Shown here: positions 15,666-24,046 of the stretch, in pieces | Position numbering within the stretch: the stretch's first letter is position 1 | How the letters are laid out: the number at the start of each line of letters is the position of its first letter | IMG/VR virus record: IMGVR_UViG_3300025162_000041 | Span: 18,908-82,907 of that record | Source: a virus | Reading direction: 5' to 3' (one strand) | Length of the DNA: 64,000 bases | The notes under the pieces: model-generated | Databases searched by the model: none | Seen by the model: the letters and a program-made list of their open reading frames with translations, nothing else | What the model was told of the DNA's origin: nothing | Made by a program: the position numbers and the translations under genes

Positions 15666-17366
15666 ATGGATATAGAAAATTTAAAGCAATGGATAGCAAA
15701 TAATTTACAATATTCGCGTGGATTAATTTGTAAAAAGTGTAAGCGAGAATGGTTTGAGAAATATGGATTTATAGATCAGTGGGATCGGATTCATGTTGCT
15801 ACACAATTTCTAGATAATCTTTTGCCGACCTTTCCTCAGAGGGTATGGCACATTGTAAATGACAGTCTAACAGTTAAATGCAACAATCCTTCCTGTCAAA
15901 ATACGCCACAATTTTGGTCATTTAATGTTGGATATCTTCGGACATGTTCTAATTCGTGTGCTCAATATGACCCCAATACTATTAACAAAATACAGGCAAC
16001 TAATCTCAAAAAATATGGGTGCAAATATGGATTGGAGAACAGAGATATTATATTGAAGCGGGAAGTTACTATGGGTAAAAAATATGGAGTAGAGAATATT
16101 TCTCAAGTCGATGGAATATCCGAAAAAAAACAAGAGACTTGTTTAAAGAATTATGGATCGAAATGGTTTTTAGAAAGAAGTGATTTAATTAAAAAATGCA
16201 TTAATAATAAATATGGAGTGGATAATGTACAACAAGTAACGGAAATAGCAGATAAATCTTCCTGTACAAAAATGGATAATTTTTATGAGTTATTATTGGA
16301 ATCGACTCGGTTTGAAGGGAAGGTAACTCCATCTTTTTCGAAAGAAGAATACAATGGAACTTGCAGAAAATATAAATTTATATGTAATGTATGTAAATTG
16401 GAATTTGAGTATGAGTTGCGATGGGACAGGATTCCTCGGTGTCCAGTATGTTATAAAAGTTCATCAGTCTTTGAAAAAGATGTAAGCGAATATGTAAAAT
16501 CAATTTTGCCAACCGCAAGTGTTATAGAGAATACAAAGTCAGTGTTAGCAAACAATTATGAATTGGATATCTATATTCCGTCTAAAAATATTGCTATAGA
16601 ATGTAACGGATTATTTTGGCATGGAGAGGTTGGTGGGAACAAGAATAAGAATTATCATTTGTTAAAAACAATAGAATGTGAATCTAAAGGAATACATTTA
16701 ATTCATATATTTGAAGACGAATGGAACAATAAAAATCTTATTATAAAAGAAAAATTGAAATATATAATTGGAAATATTAAACCCATCTCGGTTTATGCGC
16801 GAAAATGTAAAATTATAAATGTATTTATTTCTGATAAAAAAGAATTTCTAAACCAAAATCATATACAGGGAAATGATACTTCCAAAATACATATAGGATT
16901 GGAATGGGAAAGCAAGTTGGTATCGGTAATGACATTTTCGTCTAAGCGATGTTTTATTGGATATAAGAATAAAACTAAGAACGATGAAGAATTTGAATTG
17001 TGTAGATATACATCATTGAGTGGACATAGTGTAATAGGAGGGGCGTCAAAATTACTATCATATTTTATAAAAACGTATTGTCCCAAGAAAATAATATCAT
17101 ATGCCGATAGAAGATGGACATATAGCAAAGACAATTTATATGAGAAAATAGGATTCGAGAAGGTATCGGACGGGACTCCTAATTATTGGTATTTCGGACG
17201 GGATGGAAATTATAGACGACTTCATAGATTTGGATTTAGAAAGAATGTTCTTTCCAAGAGGTTGGCGATATTTGATTCTAATCTGACAGAATGGGAAAAT
17301 ATGCAATTGAATGGATGGGATAGAATATGGGATTGCGGAAGTTTAAAATACGAAATGGCTGTTTAG
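15666..17366 (+). CDS. Free-standing homing endonuclease, KYG-repeat/EDxHD type
   Basis: 566 residues from ATG 15666; an in-frame TTG at 15624 lies inside the promoter. Domains: N-terminal Cys-rich segment (CKKC, CNNPSC, CSNSC), then about four KYG repeats of roughly 25-30 residues (NLKKYGCKYGLEN, GKKYGVENISQ, NNKYGVDNVQQ), a CxxC zinc pair (CNVCKLEFEYEL...CPVC), a PD-(D/E)xK-like nuclease (YELDIYIPSKNIAIECNG, then WHGE and FEDEW), and a C-terminal GNAT/Mom-like domain (HIQGND, LVSVMTF, SYADRRW, YEKIGFEKVSDG). This matches the EDxHD group of phage homing endonucleases (I-Bth0305I-like). Paralogues are at 20602 and 42169. Confidence 0.82.
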   Translation: MDIENLKQWIANNLQYSRGLICKKCKREWFEKYGFIDQWDRIHVATQFLDNLLPTFPQRVWHIVNDSLTVKCNNPSCQNTPQFWSFNVGYLRTCSNSCAQYDPNTINKIQATNLKKYGCKYGLENRDIILKREVTMGKKYGVENISQVDGISEKKQETCLKNYGSKWFLERSDLIKKCINNKYGVDNVQQVTEIADKSSCTKMDNFYELLLESTRFEGKVTPSFSKEEYNGTCRKYKFICNVCKLEFEYELRWDRIPRCPVCYKSSSVFEKDVSEYVKSILPTASVIENTKSVLANNYELDIYIPSKNIAIECNGLFWHGEVGGNKNKNYHLLKTIECESKGIHLIHIFEDEWNNKNLIIKEKLKYIIGNIKPISVYARKCKIINVFISDKKEFLNQNHIQGNDTSKIHIGLEWESKLVSVMTFSSKRCFIGYKNKTKNDEEFELCRYTSLSGHSVIGGASKLLSYFIKTYCPKKIISYADRRWTYSKDNLYEKIGFEKVSDGTPNYWYFGRDGNYRRLHRFGFRKNVLSKRLAIFDSNLTEWENMQLNGWDRIWDCGSLKYEMAV

Positions 17367-17370
17367 AGCA

Positions 17371-17378
17371 TATTTATC
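17371..17378 (+). promoter_or_regulatory. Degenerate late-type motif (TATTTATC)
   Basis: CATATTTATC lies just left of the RNA-type element 17391-17665. It may be the original promoter of the gene at 17674, now separated from it by the insertion. Confidence 0.3.
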
Positions 17379-17445
17379 TTTTAGGGAGCAGAAAACTCCT
17401 TGGTCTTCAGCCAAGGAGATGAATGCGACCCACAAATATAATTAG

Positions 17446-17474
17446 CTGACTTCTTCTGTGTCATAATATATATT
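17446..17474 (+). promoter_or_regulatory. Sigma70-like promoter inside element E1
   Basis: CTGACT (17446-17451), 17-base spacer, TATATT (17469-17474), directed into the element. Equivalent positions in E2 and E3 also hold promoters. Confidence 0.5.
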
Positions 17475-17480
17475 GGTAAT

Positions 17481-17665
17481 ATGATTGAATAAGAGACGAT
17501 AACCAAGTCTCACAACACAATCGAAAAATAATTTTCTGGTTAAGAAACCAGATAACGGTCGGAACGACCGTATAAGCCGTCTGTCTTGACATAAGACTTT
17601 GTTAGAAATAACGAAGCAGTTGATTGGGTCGGAAACACCTACGTCTTTAGCGTAGGGGTAGTTCA
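17481..17665 (+). ncRNA. Predicted structured RNA of element E1
   Basis: Transcript from the E1 promoter would fold into consecutive hairpins: CTGGTT/AACCAG (17536-17551), ACGGTCG/CGACCGT (17555-17571), then AAGCCGTCTG and the right-end hairpin. The order resembles TnpB guide RNAs ending at the right end. Bases after 17665 would be the guide if it works that way; this is inference. Confidence 0.45.
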
Positions 17666-17673
17666 TATCCATA

Positions 17674-18501
17674 ATGAATAATATCAAAACATTTCTGAAA
17701 CAATGCATTGCAGAAGTATTGGTTGAGCCAGCAAAGCAATTCAATCGTCTGCAAGGAAAGAAAATGCGTTCACTGATAAAGCAGTGTATCGCAGAAGTTA
17801 TAATTGAGCCTGTTTCACGTAAGATGAAGGTATATGGAAATCCTAAGCGTCTTCAAATGGCTCACTTAATTAAAGAATGCGTAATGGAGGTTTTGAAAGA
17901 AAACCTATTGTCCGAAATTTTCGATCCTCAATCTCAAGGTCCAAATATGGTGGAAGAAAATCCGTATCCAGCGATGAATGCCAAGATGCGGATGATGGAC
18001 GAGCAAGAAAATAAGCCCAAAGAAGATGCGTGGACAAGATATGAAAAAGGATATGATGCTGGTCAAGTCCATAAGAGAAGTGGTATAAAGCCAGAAGGTC
18101 CGATGGATTCCGTAACTTCGGTTGGTTATCATGATGCACTCAAAGGAAAGGCTAAATCTTCTCCCGAAGTTGTTCGAAAGACTATTAAAGAAACCGAACC
18201 CCAGGGGCGTTACTCCAAACAAATAGGGGTAACTCCATCTCAGTCTTCTAGCGATACAAATATTGCGGAATATGAAAACTATCTCAAGGAAGCAAGTCGT
18301 ACACAATCTACCAGTATTCATTGGACTTGTCCGCATTGTGGAAAATTGACTAATATTGATGTTGAAATTGAATCTTCCTCTGATTATATTGCTTGTGCCG
18401 ACTGTGAGCATTGCGGCAAAGAAATCAATAGTCCAAAGTTAGATCAACAAATTTATAAAACCGTTGTCGATCATTGTTCTAGTCAACAACCCCTACCCTA
18501 A
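17674..18501 (+). CDS. Unknown protein with three tandem protease-leader motifs and zinc ribbon
   Basis: 275 residues. The N-terminus repeats one motif three times: FLKQCIAEVLVEP, LIKQCIAEVIIEP and LIKECVMEVLKE (residues about 7-80), each with an (I/V)-x-E site like those cut by the prohead protease. The middle is hydrophilic; the C-terminal part (about 215-260) has CPHCGK and CADCEHCGKE, a zinc-ribbon pattern. No ribosome binding site is seen, because element E1 ends 8 bases upstream. The stop codon lies inside a solo right-end hairpin (18482-18512), so the last residues SSQQPLP are encoded by inserted DNA. Likely a virion-packaged protein; function unknown. Confidence 0.7.
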   Translation: MNNIKTFLKQCIAEVLVEPAKQFNRLQGKKMRSLIKQCIAEVIIEPVSRKMKVYGNPKRLQMAHLIKECVMEVLKENLLSEIFDPQSQGPNMVEENPYPAMNAKMRMMDEQENKPKEDAWTRYEKGYDAGQVHKRSGIKPEGPMDSVTSVGYHDALKGKAKSSPEVVRKTIKETEPQGRYSKQIGVTPSQSSSDTNIAEYENYLKEASRTQSTSIHWTCPHCGKLTNIDVEIESSSDYIACADCEHCGKEINSPKLDQQIYKTVVDHCSSQQPLP

Positions 18502-18512
18502 AGGGATAGGGG
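18482..18512 (-). mobile_element. Solo IS605-like right end
   Basis: Read on the - strand: AAGCCCC, hairpin CCCCTATCCC/GGGTAGGGG (18490-18512), then TTGTTGAC. Nearly the same sequence as the right end of the tnpB element. No left end can be seen within 100 bases. Confidence 0.6.
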
Positions 18513-18557
18513 CTTGTAATACTTCTCTACTAAAGGCAGGATGCAATTATTTGATAC

Positions 18558-18585
18558 TTGACTTCGTATCCACCTGTGTTATATT
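18558..18585 (+). promoter_or_regulatory. Sigma70-like promoter for nucleotidyltransferase gene
   Basis: TTGACT (18558-18563), 16-base spacer, TATATT (18580-18585); start codon at 18599, leaving a leader of only about 8 bases. Confidence 0.7.
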
Positions 18586-18598
18586 GGTGGCGAAAATC

Positions 18599-19765
18599 AT
18601 GGAATGGTTACATAAAAATCTTGTATATTTGACCGTGCATGGTAGTCGTGCATATGGTATGGCGAACGATATGTCTGATTTAGACGTTAAAGGTATTGTC
18701 GTCCCACCAAGGGAGGTCGAATATCATCTTTATAACAGGTTTGAGCAAGCCGAAAATAATGAGGAAATTAACGCTATAGTTTCTCACATGGCAAATCCAA
18801 AAAATCCAAAAATTGAAGGAACCGTGTATTCCCTTCGAAAATTTTTTGTGCTTGCAGCGGAAGTAAATCCGAATATCATAGAATTGTTATTTACAGATGA
18901 ATCCGACCATATTGTAATGGCTCCTACGATGAAGCAATTGATAAACCACCGGGAGTTATTTTTATCGAACAAAGCTCGTTATACTTTCAGTGGTTACAGT
19001 GCGGCGCAACTTAAAAAAATAGAACGACATCGTAAATGGATTATTCTCGGCGAAGTTCTGCCTCCTAAGCGTGAAGATTTTGGTCTGCCACCAATCCCCG
19101 AAAAGGGATTGGACGAGGTATTCGGGCACATCAAGTCCGTGGTCGAGTCGTGGAACCTTAATCAGTTCCTACTCGGAGAAATGGACCGTGCCGAACTCAA
19201 GAACGTTATTTGGGAACTGATGTCAAATGTGACCGAGAAAGAAATCTCGGTTTCCAATTGGCCTGACATTTATGCCGAGGCAGTCATACATAAAATGGCG
19301 AAAGAGTTCAATCTTAAAGATGAACTCGTTAAGTATATCTATGCCGAACGGTCCTACACGAAAGTAAAGCAAGTATATGATAGTTGGATTCTGTGGAAAA
19401 AAGAAAGAAATCCCGCACGAAGAGAGTTGGAAATAAAATCTGGGTATGACACAAAACACGCAGCAATGTTGGTTCGACTTCTACGAGTCGGGTATGAAAT
19501 TCTTACAACCGGAAAAGTTATTGTCAACCGACATGGACTTGACGCCGATGAACTACTTGCCGTTAAAAATGGTGCGTGGTCCTTCGAGAAAGTCATGGAA
19601 TTCAAGGACGAGATGGAAGGCAAATTAGAGGCTGAGTATCTTCGTCAGAAGAAACTCATTGCCGAAGGCAAGCCTACGCCTATCCCTCGTGAGGTGAATA
19701 AGGTAAAGTTGAATGAGTTATATCATCAACTCTACAATGAATATTGGAATAATCAAGAAAAATGA
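18599..19765 (+). CDS. Predicted nucleotidyltransferase (YcgL/COG3541-like)
   Basis: 388 residues from ATG 18599; upstream codons in the same frame lie in the promoter. The N-terminal polymerase-beta-type motif is clear: LTVHGSRAYGMANDMSDLDVKGI (HGS...D.D). The rest, including KKIERHRKWI and a long helical C-terminal half, fits the COG3541 family of predicted nucleotidyltransferases, whose substrate is unknown. It ends 4 bases before the ADP-ribosylglycohydrolase start, and both appear to be transcribed from the same promoter. Possible roles are tRNA or nucleotide modification or countering a host defence; none can be chosen from sequence. Confidence 0.75.
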   Translation: MEWLHKNLVYLTVHGSRAYGMANDMSDLDVKGIVVPPREVEYHLYNRFEQAENNEEINAIVSHMANPKNPKIEGTVYSLRKFFVLAAEVNPNIIELLFTDESDHIVMAPTMKQLINHRELFLSNKARYTFSGYSAAQLKKIERHRKWIILGEVLPPKREDFGLPPIPEKGLDEVFGHIKSVVESWNLNQFLLGEMDRAELKNVIWELMSNVTEKEISVSNWPDIYAEAVIHKMAKEFNLKDELVKYIYAERSYTKVKQVYDSWILWKKERNPARRELEIKSGYDTKHAAMLVRLLRVGYEILTTGKVIVNRHGLDADELLAVKNGAWSFEKVMEFKDEMEGKLEAEYLRQKKLIAEGKPTPIPREVNKVKLNELYHQLYNEYWNNQEK

Positions 19766-19769
19766 TTTT

Positions 19770-20597
19770 ATGATCGGAGCCATTCTTGGGGATATTATCG
19801 GTTCACCTTATGAGGGAGGACATAGAACTTCTGTAACTACGACTGAATTTCCATTGTTCAGTCCTAATTCTAGATTCACAGATGATAGTGTTTTAACTTG
19901 CGCCACAGCACAGGCACTAATGCATCCATCATTCTTGCCATTTTCCCGTCGTTTTGCACAGCAATACAAACAGTGGGGAATGCGCTATTCTGATAGAGGA
20001 TATGGCAGCAAATTCAAAGAATGGATGGCCAATCCGAAATTTTCCGTAGTTAATAGCTATGCGAATGGTTGTATGATGCGATGTAGTCCAATTCCAATGA
20101 TGTATGATAGAATAACTTCATTGAAGAGAGCATTGCAAAGTATTGCTTATACTCATGCGTCCCCCGAATCTGCTCGTGGAGTTCAGTCTATTGTCGAAGC
20201 TATTTGGATGGCTAGGAACGGATCAAGTAAACACGAAATTAAAGCCCGAGTCCAAGAACAATACGGGCATATGCTTAATCTTACATTGAAAGAATTAAGA
20301 GCCAAGTGGTCACGGGATATTCGTTGCAATCTTACTGCTCCACAGGCATTAATATGCTTTATGGAATCCGACAATTATGAGTCAGCAGTCCGAAATGCCG
20401 TCTATACATTGGGAGATACTGATACTGTCGCCGCCATTGCAGGGTCAATTGCCGAGGCGTTCTATGGAGTTCAAACTATTCCTTTCTCCATGATTGACGA
20501 GGCGAAAATTCGTCTTACACCAGAGATGATTGAAACTGTCAATGCATTTTACAGTAAGTGCGGAGCGGATAAATTCGGGACAATCTTTACGTTGTGA
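19770..20597 (+). CDS. ADP-ribosylglycohydrolase (DraG/ARH-like)
   Basis: 275 residues from ATG 19770 (MIGAILGDIIGSPYE), the normal beginning of the family. Metal-binding motifs are intact: GDIIGSPYE, FTDDSVLT near residue 40, and LGDTDTVAAIAGSIAEAFYG near the C-terminus. The enzyme removes ADP-ribose from modified proteins or nucleic acids or splits related metabolites. Second gene of a two-gene unit with the nucleotidyltransferase. Its presence beside an ART-like/Nudix protein (46784) suggests handling of ADP-ribose during infection. It ends four bases from a convergent gene. Confidence 0.88.
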   Translation: MIGAILGDIIGSPYEGGHRTSVTTTEFPLFSPNSRFTDDSVLTCATAQALMHPSFLPFSRRFAQQYKQWGMRYSDRGYGSKFKEWMANPKFSVVNSYANGCMMRCSPIPMMYDRITSLKRALQSIAYTHASPESARGVQSIVEAIWMARNGSSKHEIKARVQEQYGHMLNLTLKELRAKWSRDIRCNLTAPQALICFMESDNYESAVRNAVYTLGDTDTVAAIAGSIAEAFYGVQTIPFSMIDEAKIRLTPEMIETVNAFYSKCGADKFGTIFTL

Positions 20598-20601
20598 AAA
20601 G

Positions 20602-22230
20602 CTATGGATTAGTCCATTCATACTTCAAACTTCCACAGTCCCATATTCTATCCCATCCATTCAACTGCATATTTTCCCATTCAGTAAGTATCGGGTCAAA
20701 TGTTTGTAATTTTTTGGAAAGTTCTGTTTTTCTGAATGCAAATCTATGAAATCGTTTTTGATAATTGTGTTTATTTATATACCAATAATTTGGAACTCCA
20801 TCCGATACCTTTTGAAACCCAATTTTTTCATAGAGATTTCCTTTGCTCCATCGTCGGTCCGCATATGATACAATTTTGCGGGGGCTGTATTTTTTGATAA
20901 AATATGATAAGAGTTTTCCAGCTATTCCAACAACATTTTTTGATGTGGCAAATCGTATAAGTTCATATGTGTCATTGAAATGAGATTTTTTATATCCCAT
21001 AATTTTTCTTAATTTTCCAAAAGTCATTACCGAAACTAATTCGGAATTATAATATGCTCCGATATGAATGGATGATTTATCGGAGCCTTGAATATGATAC
21101 ATATTTAGAAATTGACATCCGTCGGGAAATGATATTTCTCGCAATGTACATTTTCTAGCATAAATCGAATTTTCTATAGATATATTGAGAATATGAGATA
21201 ATTTTCTTTTAACTATCTCCTTTTTATTTATCCATTCGTCTTCAAATATTTGAATTAGATAAATCCCTCTATCTTTACATTTTTCCGTTTTATTTAAATG
21301 ATATAATTTCGATTTTCCGCCAGCAATTTCGGAATGATAATAGTTCCCATTTAGTTCTATTGCTATTTTTTCCTTGGGCAAATAAATATCTATCTCAAAT
21401 TTATTATCAAATTCTTTCCTGCAATTAAATCTTATAATTCCATTGTATATCTTTTGTATGAATTCTTTTAATTCATTTTCTATTTGAGAACGAGGCATTG
21501 GATTACATTTATAGCACTGAACACCTATGTAATTATTCTCAAATTCGTTTCCGCATTTTGTACATTTAAACTGATACAATTTCCCTTTGTTGAATCCTAT
21601 GAATTCAGTTTGAGAAAATTGAGGAATAATTGATGTATTTTCAAGAAGTTTATCGTATATTTTTTTACACCAAGTCATAGATGTTTTTCGGGAAATTTCG
21701 GGCAACATCATTGGGTGTATTACTCCGTATTTCTTTACATTATTTTGATGGGTGTTATTTTTTACTGTTTCGGACGATTTACTATATTCCAATCCATATT
21801 TTATCAGATTGGTTTGTTTTATTTTTTCAATGATTGATGGCAGTCGAAAAACATTATCTACGCCGTATTTGTCCAAACATCCTTGTTTAGATCTCGTTTG
21901 TATCTCGGAAGATGACATTGCTTCGATAGTTCCAAATTTCTGAAGACATGTTTTTTGAACCCGCCTTCTTATTTCAGGAGATAATCCAGCGTTGGTTACC
22001 CCATAGGTTTTCATTGTTGAATTTTCCCGTTTTTTTACAATACATTTTTTGCCACAACACGTGTCAATTTCGGACTCGGAATTTCGACGAGCCATGAATA
22101 TTTTCTCCGAGGATTTTTCAAATATAATGCCACAGATGTCACACTTTGCTATAATAATTCGGCTGGAAAATTTCCCTGTGGAATTCGGGTCGATGTTGTA
22201 CTTTCGAATTGTTTCTTCGTGTAAAATCAT
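20602..22230 (-). CDS. Free-standing homing endonuclease, KYG-repeat/EDxHD type
   Basis: 542 residues. Same architecture as the 15666 gene: Cys-rich N-terminus (CDICG, CCGKKC), five KYG repeats (MKTYGVTNAG, LQKFGTIEAM, LDKYGVDNVF, LIKYGLEYSK, VKKYGVIHPM), CxxC pairs (CTKCG...CYKC), nuclease core FEIDIYLPKEKIAIELNG with YYHSE and FEDEW, and the C-terminal GNAT/Mom-like domain (HIQGSD, SYADRRW, YEKIGFQKVSDG). Convergent to the ADP-ribosylglycohydrolase gene. Has its own promoter (22255-22282). Confidence 0.82.
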   Translation of the reverse strand: MILHEETIRKYNIDPNSTGKFSSRIIIAKCDICGIIFEKSSEKIFMARRNSESEIDTCCGKKCIVKKRENSTMKTYGVTNAGLSPEIRRRVQKTCLQKFGTIEAMSSSEIQTRSKQGCLDKYGVDNVFRLPSIIEKIKQTNLIKYGLEYSKSSETVKNNTHQNNVKKYGVIHPMMLPEISRKTSMTWCKKIYDKLLENTSIIPQFSQTEFIGFNKGKLYQFKCTKCGNEFENNYIGVQCYKCNPMPRSQIENELKEFIQKIYNGIIRFNCRKEFDNKFEIDIYLPKEKIAIELNGNYYHSEIAGGKSKLYHLNKTEKCKDRGIYLIQIFEDEWINKKEIVKRKLSHILNISIENSIYARKCTLREISFPDGCQFLNMYHIQGSDKSSIHIGAYYNSELVSVMTFGKLRKIMGYKKSHFNDTYELIRFATSKNVVGIAGKLLSYFIKKYSPRKIVSYADRRWSKGNLYEKIGFQKVSDGVPNYWYINKHNYQKRFHRFAFRKTELSKKLQTFDPILTEWENMQLNGWDRIWDCGSLKYEWTNP

Positions 22231-22254
22231 AGATAATATCCTATATCATGATGT

Positions 22255-22282
22255 AGTATATCGGAAAAAAATAAAATGTCAA
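22255..22282 (-). promoter_or_regulatory. Sigma70-like promoter for homing endonuclease
   Basis: On the - strand TTGACA (22282-22277), 16-base spacer, TATACT (22260-22255), 25 bases before the start codon at 22230. Confidence 0.7.
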
Positions 22283-22349
22283 CTTTTTAGAAAATTATTT
22301 CGTGCGGCAGTATTTCTAAGCGTTTTAAACCTTTAGGGTGTGGAGTATG

Positions 22350-22850
22350 TCAACGCTTTTTCTTAGATTCGTTCTGGAGGGGCTGAGGGCCGGGAACTTC
22401 CCGATGTTGTTGGTTATTGCCTTGGTTATCATTTAAATTATAGTACCGACCTAAAATATGACCGATGTCCTGGTAAGCTACACCAGCTTGTTGCATACGA
22501 GCATAAGTTTCTTGAACAATTTTCCGAAACTCGGAGGCTCGTTTTTTCAAATTTTGCATGTCTTTAGTAACAATGTCTTTCTGAAACCATTCTGTACATT
22601 CGTTGATCGCATAGGATTCCGCAAGTTCACAGAGTTCAGTAATACCTTTGGCAGAACTCATAAGGGCTTCTTCGTTTTTTAAACATTCTCCAAAGTTCTC
22701 ATACATGGCAGCAAGTTCCATTAGTTTCTTTTTTTTCTCAGGTGGCATTGGAGGTGGCGTCTCGCCAAAACCGTTATCGGGAAGAGTATTATTTTGCACT
22801 GCTTCTACAATGCGCTTCAAAGTTAGTTTAGTCGTCTTAGGAATGCTCAT
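22350..22850 (-). CDS. Unknown helical protein with protease-leader motif
   Basis: 166 residues. N-terminus KLTLKRIVEAVQN contains I-V-E followed by Ala, a good match to the cleavage consensus of T4-like prohead proteases. The rest is helical and charged, with a PPPMPPEKKKK linker near residue 33 and a Gln/Asn-rich tail ending KKKR. A TATTTATA motif lies directly upstream. Predicted co-packaged head protein; molecular function unknown. Confidence 0.7.
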   Translation of the reverse strand: MSIPKTTKLTLKRIVEAVQNNTLPDNGFGETPPPMPPEKKKKLMELAAMYENFGECLKNEEALMSSAKGITELCELAESYAINECTEWFQKDIVTKDMQNLKKRASEFRKIVQETYARMQQAGVAYQDIGHILGRYYNLNDNQGNNQQHREVPGPQPLQNESKKKR

Positions 22851-22857
22851 ATTATCT

Positions 22858-22865
22858 TATAAATA
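22858..22865 (-). promoter_or_regulatory. TATTTATA motif (minus strand)
   Basis: GATATTTATAAGATAAT precedes the start codon at 22850 by 7 bases. Confidence 0.45.
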
Positions 22866-22883
22866 TCGGTGAAATAAGGATTG

Positions 22884-23207
22884 TCACATGTTTTTCTCAA
22901 GCTGAGGTTGTTTATAATTATCAAAATATTCGATGACATCATTAAAACATTTGAATCTTTTTGCGGGTTGCTTCGGTTCCTCAATATAAAAATAAGAAGT
23001 CTTTTTTCCAGACGCTTCATCAAGACTCGATTTCTTATAAATTGTCATCTTAGGAGGCTTTTCTGTTTGCATGTGATGGTCATCTTTGACTTTGAATCCC
23101 ATTGTTAAAAGGTGATCCACATCGGGCCATCTCAAATCATCTATTTTTATTAACCCCGATTCCTTTTCGTCGTTAGCGGAGTGTAAAAGTTCTGTGAGTT
23201 TTATCAT
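22884..23207 (-). CDS. Small late-type protein starting MIKLTELL
   Basis: 107 residues. The first residues MIKLTELLHSANDEKE match the MIKLxxLL pattern shared by several proteins here, although no clean (I/L)-x-E site follows. The remainder is hydrophilic with an aromatic patch (SYFYIEEP) and no motif I know. TATTTATA lies 3 bases upstream of the ATG. Confidence 0.65.
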   Translation of the reverse strand: MIKLTELLHSANDEKESGLIKIDDLRWPDVDHLLTMGFKVKDDHHMQTEKPPKMTIYKKSSLDEASGKKTSYFYIEEPKQPAKRFKCFNDVIEYFDNYKQPQLEKNM

Positions 23208-23210
23208 ACT

Positions 23211-23218
23211 TATAAATA
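23211..23218 (-). promoter_or_regulatory. TATTTATA motif (minus strand)
   Basis: CTATTTATAAGT runs directly into the start codon at 23207. The 3-base gap is too short for a normal -10 box driving this ATG, which leaves the motif's role open. Confidence 0.4.
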
Positions 23219-23239
23219 GTTAAGTTTCCGACTACTCAT

Positions 23240-23935
23240 TTACTTCTCTTCTCCATCTTCGGCTCCTTCTGGTTGGCCTTCTTCTTCCGCCGATTCATAT
23301 TTAGAAAATGCGGTCCAGCAAAATTGATTTCCTTCTTTTACTTTCTTAATTACAGTAGTAGTGTTTTTTCCGAAGTCATCGGTCATTTCATATTTCAATA
23401 AGAACTTATCACTACTTGTAGGTTTCTCATGCGAAAGTCCAAGTTTAGCTAGAAACCTAATTAAAATATTAGCTCCTTCAGTTTCATTAATAAAGGTAAT
23501 GCTTTTTTGAATACGAATTTTGTCATCTATAGTTGTCTCATCATCCTCGGATGGTTCGTTGGCAGCAGTATTGGATGGAGTTGATTGCATTGGCTGAGCT
23601 GGTTGCATTGGCTGGGCTGTTTGGGCGGGAGGATATGATGCTAACTCGGTTACTAATGCCTGCCGTTCCTTCGGTGTCATTTCAATACCACGACATTGAT
23701 TTACATAGCTATCAAAATCTGCGTTGGTATCAAATGTCTTAGCAATTACGTTTGGTTGTGGACGAGAATCTCCGCCTGTAAATTCATTTTCGGATACTGA
23801 TAGATTTCCGCTTGCTGGAATATCAGTTTCTCCACCAATACATCCTTCTTTGAATTTTCGTAAGCCAACAAGAAGCTTACGCTTCTGATCTTCACTCATT
23901 TGTTCTTTTAATGCTCTCAGCCGCTTGATGTTCAT
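23240..23935 (-). CDS. Unknown protein, Gln/Pro-rich linker, acidic tail
   Basis: 231 residues (MNIKRLRALKEQMSED). N-terminal 40 residues are basic and helical; a QPMQPAQPMQ linker near residue 110-120 separates a C-terminal domain of about 80 residues; the tail is acidic (SAEEEGQPEGAEDGEEK). AAAGGAAAA precedes the start. No recognised domain. It is the first of three co-directional small genes (23935 to 22350) and its upstream side is occupied by element E2. Confidence 0.65.
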   Translation of the reverse strand: MNIKRLRALKEQMSEDQKRKLLVGLRKFKEGCIGGETDIPASGNLSVSENEFTGGDSRPQPNVIAKTFDTNADFDSYVNQCRGIEMTPKERQALVTELASYPPAQTAQPMQPAQPMQSTPSNTAANEPSEDDETTIDDKIRIQKSITFINETEGANILIRFLAKLGLSHEKPTSSDKFLLKYEMTDDFGKNTTTVIKKVKEGNQFCWTAFSKYESAEEEGQPEGAEDGEEK

Positions 23936-24011
23936 GTTTTTCCTTTCGTTGCGGAAACCCCTATCCCTTTAGGGTAGGGGATGAGCAACGAAATATAATT
24001 GATAATTTCTG

Positions 24012-24040
24012 TTGACATGTTTCTTAGTTCCTGTTATATA
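24012..24040 (+). promoter_or_regulatory. Sigma70-like promoter inside element E2
   Basis: TTGACA (24012-24017), 17-base spacer, TATATA (24035-24040). The E3 copy keeps TTGACA, the 17-base spacing and TATATT although the spacer differs, so the promoter is under selection. Confidence 0.7.
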
Positions 24041-24046
24041 TATCAC

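Larger units (their letters stand above)
17391..17665 (+). mobile_element. Non-coding IS605-like element E1
   Basis: 275 bases without an ORF, occupying nearly the whole gap 17367-17673. Left hairpin 17396-17418 (CTCCTTGG/CCAAGGAG) plus GATGAATGCGACC closely resembles the left end of the tnpB element (GATGAATGACGACC). Right hairpin 17638-17656 (CCTACG/CGTAGG) plus GGGTAGTTCA resembles right ends. It lies 8 bases before the next start codon. Probably a tnpB-less derivative, mobilisable in trans. Confidence 0.7.

Noticed and set aside
18464-18598. Upstream 45-codon extension of the nucleotidyltransferase
   Set aside because: It covers the solo right end and the promoter; family N-termini begin close to the HGSRAYG motif, matching ATG 18599.
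22310-22345. ACCTTTAGGGTGTGGAG near a gene 3' end as another solo IS605-like end
   Set aside because: Only the CCTTTAGGG core matches; no proper stem or TTCA/TTGAC end, so too weak to call.
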